Part shown: positions 46,588 to 53,685 of the stretch, in pieces | Position numbering within the stretch: position 1 is the stretch's first letter | Layout: each line of letters begins with the position of its first letter | Assembly (NCBI RefSeq): GCF_019083995.1 | Contig: NZ_JAHRCU010000008.1 | Location: 150,638 to 214,637 of the forward strand | Direction of reading: 5' to 3' | Length of the DNA stretch: 64,000 nt | Source: Roseococcus sp. SDR | Lineage (GTDB): Bacteria > Pseudomonadota > Alphaproteobacteria > Acetobacterales > Acetobacteraceae | The notes under the pieces: model-generated | Database searches by the model: none | What the model saw: the letters and a program-made list of their open reading frames with translations, nothing else | Told to the model about the DNA's origin: nothing | Translations under genes and position numbers: made by a program

Positions 46588-47682
46588 TCAGCCCGCCGCC
46601 TTCAGGATGTAGTCCACGCCCGCACGCGCCGCGACGTCCTTCACGTGTTGCACCAGGCTCTCCGGCATGGGGATGCCCTCCGCCAGTCGCTTGGCGCGGG
46701 ACATTTCCTCGGGCTCGCCCGGTACCAGCACGGGCTTGGCCGGGTCGGCCGGGCGCGTGGCGTGCAGCACGTCGATCACCGCGTCCAGGTCGCTCTCATA
46801 GCCCTCGATGTCGCGGAAGGCGCGCGGGTCCACCGCCAGCATGAAGTGGCCGATATTGTTCGGGTCGTCCGGCTTCTGCGTGCGGTTGCGGATCGGAGAG
46901 AAGCTGGCGCCGACCAGCGTGCCGCCCAGGATATGGGCCATGAGTGCCAGCCCGTACCCCTTGTGCCCGCCCAGCGATTCCGGCCCGCCCACGGGCGTGA
47001 TGCCGCCCTCCTTGTGCTTGAACACATAGTCATTGGCGATGTGGCTGTCGGTGACGGGCTTCCCCTCACCATCCTGCACCCAGCCTTCGGGGATCGGCTT
47101 GTCGTTGAGGTGATAGACCTTGACCTTGTTGCCCGCGACCGTCGTCGTCGCCATGTCGAGCACCACGGGCTTGTGCTTGCCGGCGGGCGCCGCGAAGGCG
47201 ATGGGGTTGGTGCCGAGCACCGGCTCTGCCGCGCGCGTCGGCACCATCAGGATGCCGCGGGTGGAGGAGGTGACGAGGCCGATCAGCCCCGCCTCGGCCG
47301 CCAGCCGCGCATAGCAGCCCGCCGCGCCGAAATGGTGGCTGTTCACCACGCCGACGGCGCCGATGCCGAAGGCCCGCGCCTTCTCGATGGCGAATTTCAT
47401 CGCCATGAAGGCGGCCGGGTGGCCCAGCCCATCCGCGCCATCCACCATCGCCGTCGCCGCGAAATCGCGCACCACCCGCGGCTCGCCCGCGATGCGCAAC
47501 TGGCCGCGCTTCAGCAGATCCTCATAGGCCATGAGCATCGAGATGCCGTGGCTGTCCACGCCGGAGAGGTCGGTCTCGACCATGATGTCGGCGGTGGTTT
47601 CCGCCAGATGGGGCGGGCTGCCCCAGGCGGTCAGGATGGCGAGGATCTGGGCGCGGATGGAGTCATGGGTTGCGTGCAGCAT
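46588..47682 (-). CDS. Ldh_2 family malate/L-lactate/sulfolactate dehydrogenase
   Basis: A 364-aa NAD(P)-dependent 2-hydroxyacid dehydrogenase of the ComC/YiaK/malate-lactate Ldh_2 family, unrelated to the classical Rossmann LDH. Family features: SGVDSHGISMLMAYEDLL, GVVNSHHFGAAGCYARLAAEAG with the catalytic His, TSSTRGILMVPTRAAEPVLGTNPIAFAAP and SLGGHKGYGLALMAHILGG. It oxidises a 2-hydroxy acid to the 2-oxo acid. Last gene of the TauD-FAH-TctC-Ldh operon; starts 3 bp after the TctC stop. Substrate could be malate, lactate or (R)-sulfolactate. Confidence 0.88.
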   Translation of the reverse strand: MLHATHDSIRAQILAILTAWGSPPHLAETTADIMVETDLSGVDSHGISMLMAYEDLLKRGQLRIAGEPRVVRDFAATAMVDGADGLGHPAAFMAMKFAIEKARAFGIGAVGVVNSHHFGAAGCYARLAAEAGLIGLVTSSTRGILMVPTRAAEPVLGTNPIAFAAPAGKHKPVVLDMATTTVAGNKVKVYHLNDKPIPEGWVQDGEGKPVTDSHIANDYVFKHKEGGITPVGGPESLGGHKGYGLALMAHILGGTLVGASFSPIRNRTQKPDDPNNIGHFMLAVDPRAFRDIEGYESDLDAVIDVLHATRPADPAKPVLVPGEPEEMSRAKRLAEGIPMPESLVQHVKDVAARAGVDYILKAAG

Positions 47683-47685
47683 GGC

Positions 47686-48660
47686 TCAATCCACCGTGGC
47701 GCCGGTGGCGCGCACGATGGGCACCCATTTCTCGATCTCGGCGGCGATGAAGGCGCGGGTGCGCTCGGGCGTCATGTTCTCCGGGATGGTGTTGCCGAGT
47801 GCGAGGATGCGCTCGCGCACCGGGCCTGCGGCGAGCTGGGCGGCGATCTGCTGCTGCAGGAATTCCAGGATGACGGGCGGCGTGCCGATGGCACTCGACC
47901 ACGGCGTCCAGGTCGTCGCCTGGAAGCCGGGCACGCCAGCCTCGGCCGCGGTCGGCACATCGGGCGTCATGGGAGAGCGCGTGGCGGTGCCGATGGCGAG
48001 GCCATTCACCGTGCCGGCGCGGATATGCTGCTCCAGGAAGGAGATGGTGTCCGTCTGGAACTGGATGCGCCCGGCCGAGAGATCGGCAAAGGACGCTGCC
48101 GAGCCGCGATAGGGGATGTGCTGCGCCGTGACGCCCATCTGGCTCAGCAGCAGCGCCGAGGCGATGTGCCCCGTGGTGCCATTGCCGGAGGAGCCGAAGG
48201 TGTAGTGGTTGGGCCGTGCCAGCAGGGCGGCGCGCATCTCGGCCAGATTGCGCCAGCCGGTGGAGGGATGCACCGCCACCACCATCGCACTCTCCGAGCT
48301 GATGGTGATGTGATCGAGCCCCGTGAGCGGATGCACCGGCAGGTTGCGATAGAGGCCGACATTCAGCGCATGTGAGCCGAGCGCGCCGACGAGGAGGGTG
48401 TAGCCATCGGGGGCTGCGCGCCCCACCGTCTCCATCGCCACCACGCCACCGCCCGAGGGGCGGTTCTCGACCACGAATTGCTGGCCCAGCGCATTGCTGA
48501 GCGCGGCGGAGACGAGGCGTGCGTTGATGTCGGCATTGCCGCCTGGGGCGAGGGCCACGACGACCCGGACCGGGCGATTTGGGTAATCCGTGCCCGGCGC
48601 GCGGGGCTGGGCCAGTGCGGGTGTCGCCAGCAGAAGCAGCAGGCTGAGTGCGCGGATCAT
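47686..48660 (-). CDS. TctC/Bug-family binding protein
   Basis: A 324-aa periplasmic receptor starting at ATG 48660 (signal MIRALSLLLLLATPALAQ). YPNRPVRVVVALAPGGNADINAR, VVENRPSGGGVVAMETVGRAAPDGY and IPYRGSAASFADLSAGRIQF show the Bug fold. It is the third gene of the operon TauD-FAH-TctC-Ldh (11-bp gap after the FAH stop, 3-bp gap to Ldh), so its ligand is probably the substrate or precursor of those enzymes. Longer in-frame extension upstream is a reading shadow of the FAH gene. Confidence 0.9.
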   Translation of the reverse strand: MIRALSLLLLLATPALAQPRAPGTDYPNRPVRVVVALAPGGNADINARLVSAALSNALGQQFVVENRPSGGGVVAMETVGRAAPDGYTLLVGALGSHALNVGLYRNLPVHPLTGLDHITISSESAMVVAVHPSTGWRNLAEMRAALLARPNHYTFGSSGNGTTGHIASALLLSQMGVTAQHIPYRGSAASFADLSAGRIQFQTDTISFLEQHIRAGTVNGLAIGTATRSPMTPDVPTAAEAGVPGFQATTWTPWSSAIGTPPVILEFLQQQIAAQLAAGPVRERILALGNTIPENMTPERTRAFIAAEIEKWVPIVRATGATVD

Positions 48661-48671
48661 GGAAGTTGTCC

Positions 48672-49544
48672 TCAGGCGATCGAATGGCGCAGCGTGCCGA
48701 TGCCCGAGACGCTGAGCGCCAGGGCGTCGCCGCTTTTCAGATAGCGGGGCGGATTGCGGAAATGGCCGGAGCCGGCCGGCGTGCCGGTCGCGATGACGTC
48801 GCCGGTCTCGAGCCGCATGAAGCGGGAGATGTAGGCAATCAGCGAGGCGACGGAGAAGATCAGCTCCCGCGTGTTGCCATGCTGCACGTTCTCGCCGTTC
48901 AGCGTGCAATCCACATCCAGCGCCCAGGGCTCCCCCAGCTCATCGGCGGTGACGATCCAGGGGCCGATCGGGCAGAACTGCGCCAGGCCCTTGGCGAAGC
49001 TGGTCATGGCGAGCGGCTGGTCGAACTGGAATTCGCGCGCCGAGACGTCGTTCAGGATGGTGTAGCCGGCGACGTGGTCCAGCGCCACGCGCTCCTCCAC
49101 CTCATAGGCTGGTGTGCCGATAATGACGGCGAGCTCCGCCTCCCAATCGGGCTTGGTGACGGCGCGTGGGATGACCACCGCCGTGCCCGGGCCACAGACC
49201 GAGGATGTGGGCTTGAGGAAGAGCTTGGGCGCTTCCAGCTTCGGTCCGCCCACCTCGCTCGCATGCGCGCCGTAATTCCGACCGACGCCGACGATCTTGC
49301 CGGGGCGCAGCGGCGCATCGAGCAGCGCTTCGTCCAGCTTGATCCGCAGCGCCGCATTCTCGGGGCGGGCGGCGAAGGCGATGGCGCGGGCGGCCTCGGT
49401 CATCGCGGCCTCGTCGGCCAGCAGGGCGGTCATCTCGCCGGGCAGGGCGCCGCCGCCCGCCGCGCGCAGCGCAGCCTCCAGCGGCACCAGCGCATCGGGC
49501 AGCACACCGGCGAGCCGACCATCCTTCAGTGTGGCGAGCCTCAT
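48672..49544 (-). CDS. fumarylacetoacetate hydrolase family protein
   Basis: A 290-aa FAH-superfamily enzyme. The N-terminal subdomain (MRLATLKDGRLAGVLPD) is followed by the metal-binding core: KIVGVGRNYGAHASEVGG, PDWEAELAVIIG with the acidic ligand, GYTILNDVSAREFQ, and the C-terminal LIAYISRFMRLETGDVIATGTPAGSG. Members hydrolyse or decarboxylate beta-diketo acids and acylpyruvates, e.g. in aromatic meta-cleavage. It overlaps the TauD-like gene by 4 bp (49541-49544), so both are translationally coupled. Substrate unknown. Confidence 0.9.
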   Translation of the reverse strand: MRLATLKDGRLAGVLPDALVPLEAALRAAGGGALPGEMTALLADEAAMTEAARAIAFAARPENAALRIKLDEALLDAPLRPGKIVGVGRNYGAHASEVGGPKLEAPKLFLKPTSSVCGPGTAVVIPRAVTKPDWEAELAVIIGTPAYEVEERVALDHVAGYTILNDVSAREFQFDQPLAMTSFAKGLAQFCPIGPWIVTADELGEPWALDVDCTLNGENVQHGNTRELIFSVASLIAYISRFMRLETGDVIATGTPAGSGHFRNPPRYLKSGDALALSVSGIGTLRHSIA

Positions 49545-50422
49545 GCCGCCAGCGCCGCGTAGTCGAGGCTCGCCATCACCTGGGCGCGCAGGATGAAGCG
49601 CGGCTCGTCCGGGCCGTAATCGGCGCGGGCATTGTGGGTGGTGCCGATATTGTCCCACATCAGCACGTCGCCCGGCGTCCAGGCATGGCTGTGCAGGTAT
49701 TTCGCCTGGGATTGATGGCGGAAGAGATAGTCGAGCAGCGCGTCGCTCTCGGCCTTCTCCAGCCCCTCGATCTCCATCGCATAGCCCGGGTTGCAATAGA
49801 GCACCCGCCGGCCGGTGATGGGGTGCGTGCGGAAGATGGGCTGGCGGACAGGCGGCTTCTTCGCGCGCTGCTCGGGCGTCAGCGGGCCGCGGATGGAGCC
49901 GGGGCGGATGCGCATCATGTCCCAGAATTTCTGGAAGTCATGGATGGCCACGCGGCCTTCCAGGCGCTGCTTCACCTCGGCGGACAGGTCCTCATAGGCG
50001 GCGTGCATGTTGCGGAACTGCGTGTCGCCCAGCGGGCGGCCGTCGCGCAGCGGCACCTCCTTCGCGTGCAGCACATTGGCGAGCGCGATCTCCGTCGAAT
50101 AGCTCATGTCGGTGTGCCAGCCCTGGCCGGCATCGTTGAGGCCGACGGGCTTGCCCGCCGCGTCGCGCTTGTTGGAGAGGATCATGATCTCGGGCAGGCC
50201 CGGCGCGTGGAACATGTTCGCCACGTTCACCTCCAGCTCACCGAAGCGGCGGGCGTAACCCGCAAGTTGGGGCGCATCGAGATCCTGACCTGGGAAGCAG
50301 AGCACGCCGTACTCGCCGAGCGCGCGCAGCACCGTGCGGAACTCCTCCGGCGCCAGCGGCCGGCTCAGATCCAGGTCGTGAATGCGCGCGCCGAGGCCCG
50401 TGTTGTTGGGCACGATCCGCAT
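49541..50422 (-). CDS. TauD/TfdA family 2-oxoglutarate/Fe(II) dioxygenase
   Basis: A 293-aa non-haem iron oxygenase. The HxD facial-triad motif is QGWHTDMSYS, the distal His is in GTTHNARADYG, and the 2-oxoglutarate-binding Arg in PRFILRAQ. The N-terminal VPNNTGLGARIHDLDLSRPLAPEEF is typical of TauD (taurine) and TfdA (2,4-D) relatives. First gene of a four-gene operon (TauD-FAH-TctC-Ldh), divergent from the DadA-like gene across 74 bp. Together with the FAH and 2-hydroxyacid dehydrogenase it suggests oxygenolytic breakdown of an imported sulfonated or aryloxy acid; this is inference. Confidence 0.9.
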   Translation of the reverse strand: MRIVPNNTGLGARIHDLDLSRPLAPEEFRTVLRALGEYGVLCFPGQDLDAPQLAGYARRFGELEVNVANMFHAPGLPEIMILSNKRDAAGKPVGLNDAGQGWHTDMSYSTEIALANVLHAKEVPLRDGRPLGDTQFRNMHAAYEDLSAEVKQRLEGRVAIHDFQKFWDMMRIRPGSIRGPLTPEQRAKKPPVRQPIFRTHPITGRRVLYCNPGYAMEIEGLEKAESDALLDYLFRHQSQAKYLHSHAWTPGDVLMWDNIGTTHNARADYGPDEPRFILRAQVMASLDYAALAA

Positions 50423-50496
50423 GGTGTTCCTCCGTTCTTGCCGAAACCTTCGGGCTGCATTGCGGGCGCGTCAATCATGCGCGAGCATCCCGGATC

Positions 50497-51747
50497 ATGG
50501 ACCCAAGACCTCGCATCCTTGTCATCGGCGCCGGCATCGTCGGGCTGTGTTCCGCCTGGTATCTGGCGCGGCAGGGCGCGGCGGTGACCCTGGTGGACCG
50601 CGAGGGGCCGGGCGAGGGGACTTCCTCCGGCAATGCAGGCGCGATCTCGGGCGGCTCAGTCGCGCCGCTCGCCATGCCGGGCGTGCTGAAGCAGGTGCCG
50701 GGCATGCTGCTCGACCCGAAGGGCGCGCTGCACATCCCCACGCGCTATTGGCCCGCCGCCTTCCCCTGGCTCTGGCGCTTCGTGCTGGAAGCGCGGCCCG
50801 AGCGCGTGCAGGAGATCGCGGAGGCGCTCGCCGTGCTGCTGCATGGCGCGGAGGAGCGGCATCTCGAGATCCTGGCTGCCGAGGGCGCGCTCGATCTCAT
50901 CACGCATAATGGCCAGCTCTACCTGTACCGGGACGCGCAGCACCTGGCGAAGGATGACGCGGCCTGGGCGCTGCGCCGCCAGCACGGGCTTGAGATGCAG
51001 GTGCTGGACCGCGCTGGGATTCTCGCGCTGGAGCCGGAGGTGTCCGAGACCTATGGCGTGGCCGTCTTCCTGCCGCGCCAGGGGCATTCGGTGAACCCGC
51101 TGCGGCAGGCCCGCGTCATCGCGCGCGGCATCGAGCGCATGGGCGGGCGGATCCTGCGCGGCTCCGTCTCGGCGCTCACTACCGAGGGCCATCGCGTCAC
51201 CGGCGCCAGGGTGGATGGCGCGCCGGTCAGCGCCGATCACGTCGTGCTGGCCGCCGGCGCCTGGTCGGCCAAGCTGCTGGCGCCGCTCGGCATCAAGGTG
51301 CCGCTGGAGAGCCAGCGCGGCTATCACATCATGCTGCCGAACCCGGGTGTCATGCCGCGCCGGCCCGTGGTGCCGGCCGATCGCAAGGCCTTCATCACGC
51401 CGATGGAGGAGGGGCTGCGCATCGCCGGCACGGTCGAGTTCGGCGGCACGGAGGCACCGCCCAACCCGGCCCGCGCGGCGATGCTGCTGGAGGATCTGGC
51501 GAAGGTCTATCCGCAGGCGGATACGCGCGATGCGAAGCCGCATTGGATGGGCCATCGCCCCTGCCTGCCGGACAGCCTGCCCGTGGTGGGGCCGGTTGCG
51601 GCCTGGCCCGGCCTCTGGTGCGCCTTCGGGCATGGGCATCTGGGGCTGACCGGCTCGGCGCCGACCGGCGCGCTGCTGGCCGCCGCGATGCTGGGGCCCA
51701 GGCCCAATGCCGACCTCACGCCCTTCGGCGTGGAGCGCTTCGCGTGA
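50497..51747 (+). CDS. FAD-dependent D-amino-acid dehydrogenase (DadA-like)
   Basis: A 416-aa flavoprotein of the DAO family. The FAD-binding motif is ILVIGAGIVGLCSAWYLARQG and the second fingerprint SSGNAGAISGG near residue 45 is DadA-like; the substrate domain runs through HSVNPLRQARVIARGIERMGGRI, and the C-terminal FAD contact is GLWCAFGHGHLGLTGSAPTGALLA. It oxidatively deaminates a D-amino acid or related amine at the inner membrane face. Its stop overlaps the GTG of a MATE exporter (GTGA), so the two are coupled. It could equally be a sarcosine-type oxidase; D-amino acid is the better match. Confidence 0.87.
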   Translation: MDPRPRILVIGAGIVGLCSAWYLARQGAAVTLVDREGPGEGTSSGNAGAISGGSVAPLAMPGVLKQVPGMLLDPKGALHIPTRYWPAAFPWLWRFVLEARPERVQEIAEALAVLLHGAEERHLEILAAEGALDLITHNGQLYLYRDAQHLAKDDAAWALRRQHGLEMQVLDRAGILALEPEVSETYGVAVFLPRQGHSVNPLRQARVIARGIERMGGRILRGSVSALTTEGHRVTGARVDGAPVSADHVVLAAGAWSAKLLAPLGIKVPLESQRGYHIMLPNPGVMPRRPVVPADRKAFITPMEEGLRIAGTVEFGGTEAPPNPARAAMLLEDLAKVYPQADTRDAKPHWMGHRPCLPDSLPVVGPVAAWPGLWCAFGHGHLGLTGSAPTGALLAAAMLGPRPNADLTPFGVERFA

Positions 51748-53075
51748 GCGCCACCGCCCGGCCCGGCTCGGGCGAGCTGGCCAGGCGCATCCTGGCGCTG
51801 GCCGCGCCGACGACGCTGCTCTCCGCGCTGCAGGTGGTGGCGCTGCTGATCGAGACCTGGATCGCGGCCCGTCTTGGCCGTTCCGCGCTGGCGGGCTGGG
51901 CGGTGGTGCTGCCGTTTGCGCTGCTGCTGGGCCAGATGTCGGCGGGTGCGATGGGCGGCGGCGTGGTCAGCGCCATCGCCCGCGCGCTGGGGGCGAAGAA
52001 GCCGGAGGAGGCCTCCGCACTCGCTGTCCATGCGCTGCTGATCGCGCTCGGCTTCGCGGCGATGTTCGTGATCCTGCTGGCGGGCTTTCCCTGGACGCTG
52101 CTGGGCTGGATCGGCGGGCCGGAGGCGGCGGCGGCGGGTGCCCCTTATGCGGCGGTGATGTTCGGCCTGGGCGCCGTGCCGGCCTGGATGGCCAATACGC
52201 TGGGCTCCATCCTGCGCGGGGCGGGCAAGCATGCGCTGGCGGCGCGGGTGCTGAACTTCGCCTGGCTGGGTTACCCGGCGCTGGGCTTCGTGCTGGCCGA
52301 GGTGCTGGGCTGGGGGCTGATCGGCCTCGGCCTTGCTTTCGCGCTCTGCTTCTGGGGGGCGGCGGGGGTGATGGCGAAGGTGGTCTTCTCCGGGGCCGCG
52401 GGCTTCACGCCGAACCTGCGCGTGACGCTGCAATGGGCGTTGTTCCGACGCATCCTCGCTGTGGGCGCCATCGCCTGCACGCTCGCGCTGATCGCGAATA
52501 TGGCGACCATCCTGGTGACGGCGCGGCTTGCCTCCTATGGCGCGGCGGTGGTGGCGGCCTATGGCGTCTCGGCTCGCCTGGAATTCATGATGATCCCGCT
52601 CGCCTTCGGCGTGGGCTCGGCGCTCACGGCCCTGGTCGGCCGCGCGGTGGGGCAGGGGGATTGGGAGACGGCGCGGCGCACCGCCTGGGTGGGCGGGCTG
52701 ATGGCGTTCGGCGTGTGCTCCACGGTCGGCATCTCGGTCGCGCTGCAGCCGCTCTTCTTCGCGAACCTCTTCGCCTCGGATGCCGAGGTGGCGGCGATCG
52801 CGGCCCGCGCGCTGACCTTCATCGGGCCCGCCTTCGGCGGCTTCGGCCTCGGCATGGCGATGTATTTCGCGGCGATGGGGGCGGGGCGGATGGGTTATCC
52901 GATCCTGGCCGGCGTCTCGCGCCTTGGCATCGCGGTGGGGGGCGGCTGGCTGCTGGGCGATGTGCTGGGCCTTGGCATGGACGGGCAGTTCCTGGCCGTG
53001 GCGCTCGGCGTCACCGCCTATGGCGTGCTGGCGGCGGTGGCGGTGCGGGCCAGCATCTGGGGCCCGCGCTCATAG
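51744..53075 (+). CDS. MATE family efflux transporter
   Basis: A 443-aa integral membrane antiporter with about twelve hydrophobic helices in two homologous halves. GELARRILALAAPTTLLSALQVVALLIETWIAARLG and the PYAAVMFGLGAVPAWMANTLGSILRGAGKHALAARVLN region are MATE-type, the second half repeating at ARLEFMMIPLAFGVGSALTALVGRAVGQGDWETARRTAW. GTG 51744 overlaps the DadA-like stop. Exports cationic drugs or metabolites using H+ or Na+. Its final six bases overlap the end of the convergent small gene (53070). Confidence 0.92.
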   Translation: MSATARPGSGELARRILALAAPTTLLSALQVVALLIETWIAARLGRSALAGWAVVLPFALLLGQMSAGAMGGGVVSAIARALGAKKPEEASALAVHALLIALGFAAMFVILLAGFPWTLLGWIGGPEAAAAGAPYAAVMFGLGAVPAWMANTLGSILRGAGKHALAARVLNFAWLGYPALGFVLAEVLGWGLIGLGLAFALCFWGAAGVMAKVVFSGAAGFTPNLRVTLQWALFRRILAVGAIACTLALIANMATILVTARLASYGAAVVAAYGVSARLEFMMIPLAFGVGSALTALVGRAVGQGDWETARRTAWVGGLMAFGVCSTVGISVALQPLFFANLFASDAEVAAIAARALTFIGPAFGGFGLGMAMYFAAMGAGRMGYPILAGVSRLGIAVGGGWLLGDVLGLGMDGQFLAVALGVTAYGVLAAVAVRASIWGPRS

Positions 53076-53495
53076 GCGCGGCGCGAAGCTGACGCCGCCG
53101 CGCCGCAGCGCGCAGGCCAGGTGGATCAGCGCGGGCATGGCGCGATAGGCGCCCAGCGGCGGGGCCAGGCGATGCAGCAAGCCGAGCGCCATGCTGCGCC
53201 GCCCCTGCTGCACCGCGCCGATGGCGAGCAGCAACGCGGCCTCGCTGGGCTGGATGCTGAGACAGAGCGGGCAGCCCAGTTGCAGGCCGGGCAGGGCGCG
53301 CAGCAGCGGGTCGAGCCGGAGCGCCACGCCCTCCACGCCGGCGGCGGCCAGCACCAGCGCGGCCTCGCCCACCGGGCCGGCGGGGCCGGGGCCGGCCCAG
53401 GCGCGGGCGGCGTCCAGCAGCAGGCGCTCGGCCTCCGGCAGGTCGTCCGCGCTGTCATTCAGGTGGGGCCAGGTGGGAAGGCCGCGAGTCGCCAT
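53070..53495 (-). CDS. uncharacterised 141-aa protein with a Fur-like box upstream
   Basis: I do not recognise the family. The product (from ATG 53495) is helical and Ala/Leu-rich, with no signal peptide or membrane segment, and has one Cys pair (GCPLC, residue ~86) that could bind metal. Immediately upstream a Fur-type 7-1-7 inverted repeat overlaps a -35-like TTGCGA that is 17 bp from CATAGT, so expression is likely repressed by iron. The frame is open further upstream, but that reads through the repeat region. It converges with the MATE gene, with overlapping stops. Confidence 0.6.
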   Translation of the reverse strand: MATRGLPTWPHLNDSADDLPEAERLLLDAARAWAGPGPAGPVGEAALVLAAAGVEGVALRLDPLLRALPGLQLGCPLCLSIQPSEAALLLAIGAVQQGRRSMALGLLHRLAPPLGAYRAMPALIHLACALRRGGVSFAPRL

Positions 53496-53532
53496 GGGCA
53501 GGTTCTCCGTGCTGCCCGCACTATGCTGCAAA

Positions 53533-53547
53533 TGAGAATGATTCGCA
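53533..53547. promoter_or_regulatory. Fur-like box before the small unknown gene
   Basis: TGAGAATGATTCGCA is a 7-1-7 inverted repeat (TGAGAAT / TGCGAAT on the other strand), close to the known Fur consensus of TGAGAATnATTCTCA type. On the minus strand it overlaps the -35 hexamer TTGCGA, with CATAGT 17 bp further on, and it lies 38 bp before the ATG at 53495. This is the classic position for repression. Confidence 0.6.
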
Positions 53548-53563
53548 AATACCAGCTGGCAAT

Positions 53564-53679
53564 GCCCTGGGAGAATCCGGCCGCACCGCGGCCGGCGGCC
53601 ACGCGATGCCCTCGCCACCCGCGCACCATGCCTGAGGGCCGCAAGCCAAGCGCGCGGAGCGCGCGCCGGCGCCTGAGGC
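53564..53679 (-). repeat. cloverleaf-like structured repeat, copy D (116 nt)
   Basis: Read on the minus strand it begins GCCTCAGGCGCCGG, has hairpin GCGCGC-TCC-GCGCGC, the TTGGCTT linker, a variable middle that can close as GCCCTC/GAGGGC, then CCGGCCGC-GGT-GCGGCCGG followed by ATTCTC and AGGGC. It starts 6 bp after the dnaE2 stop, in the orientation of dnaE2. Same length and last hairpin as copy C. Confidence 0.85.
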
Positions 53680-53685
53680 ACAAAA

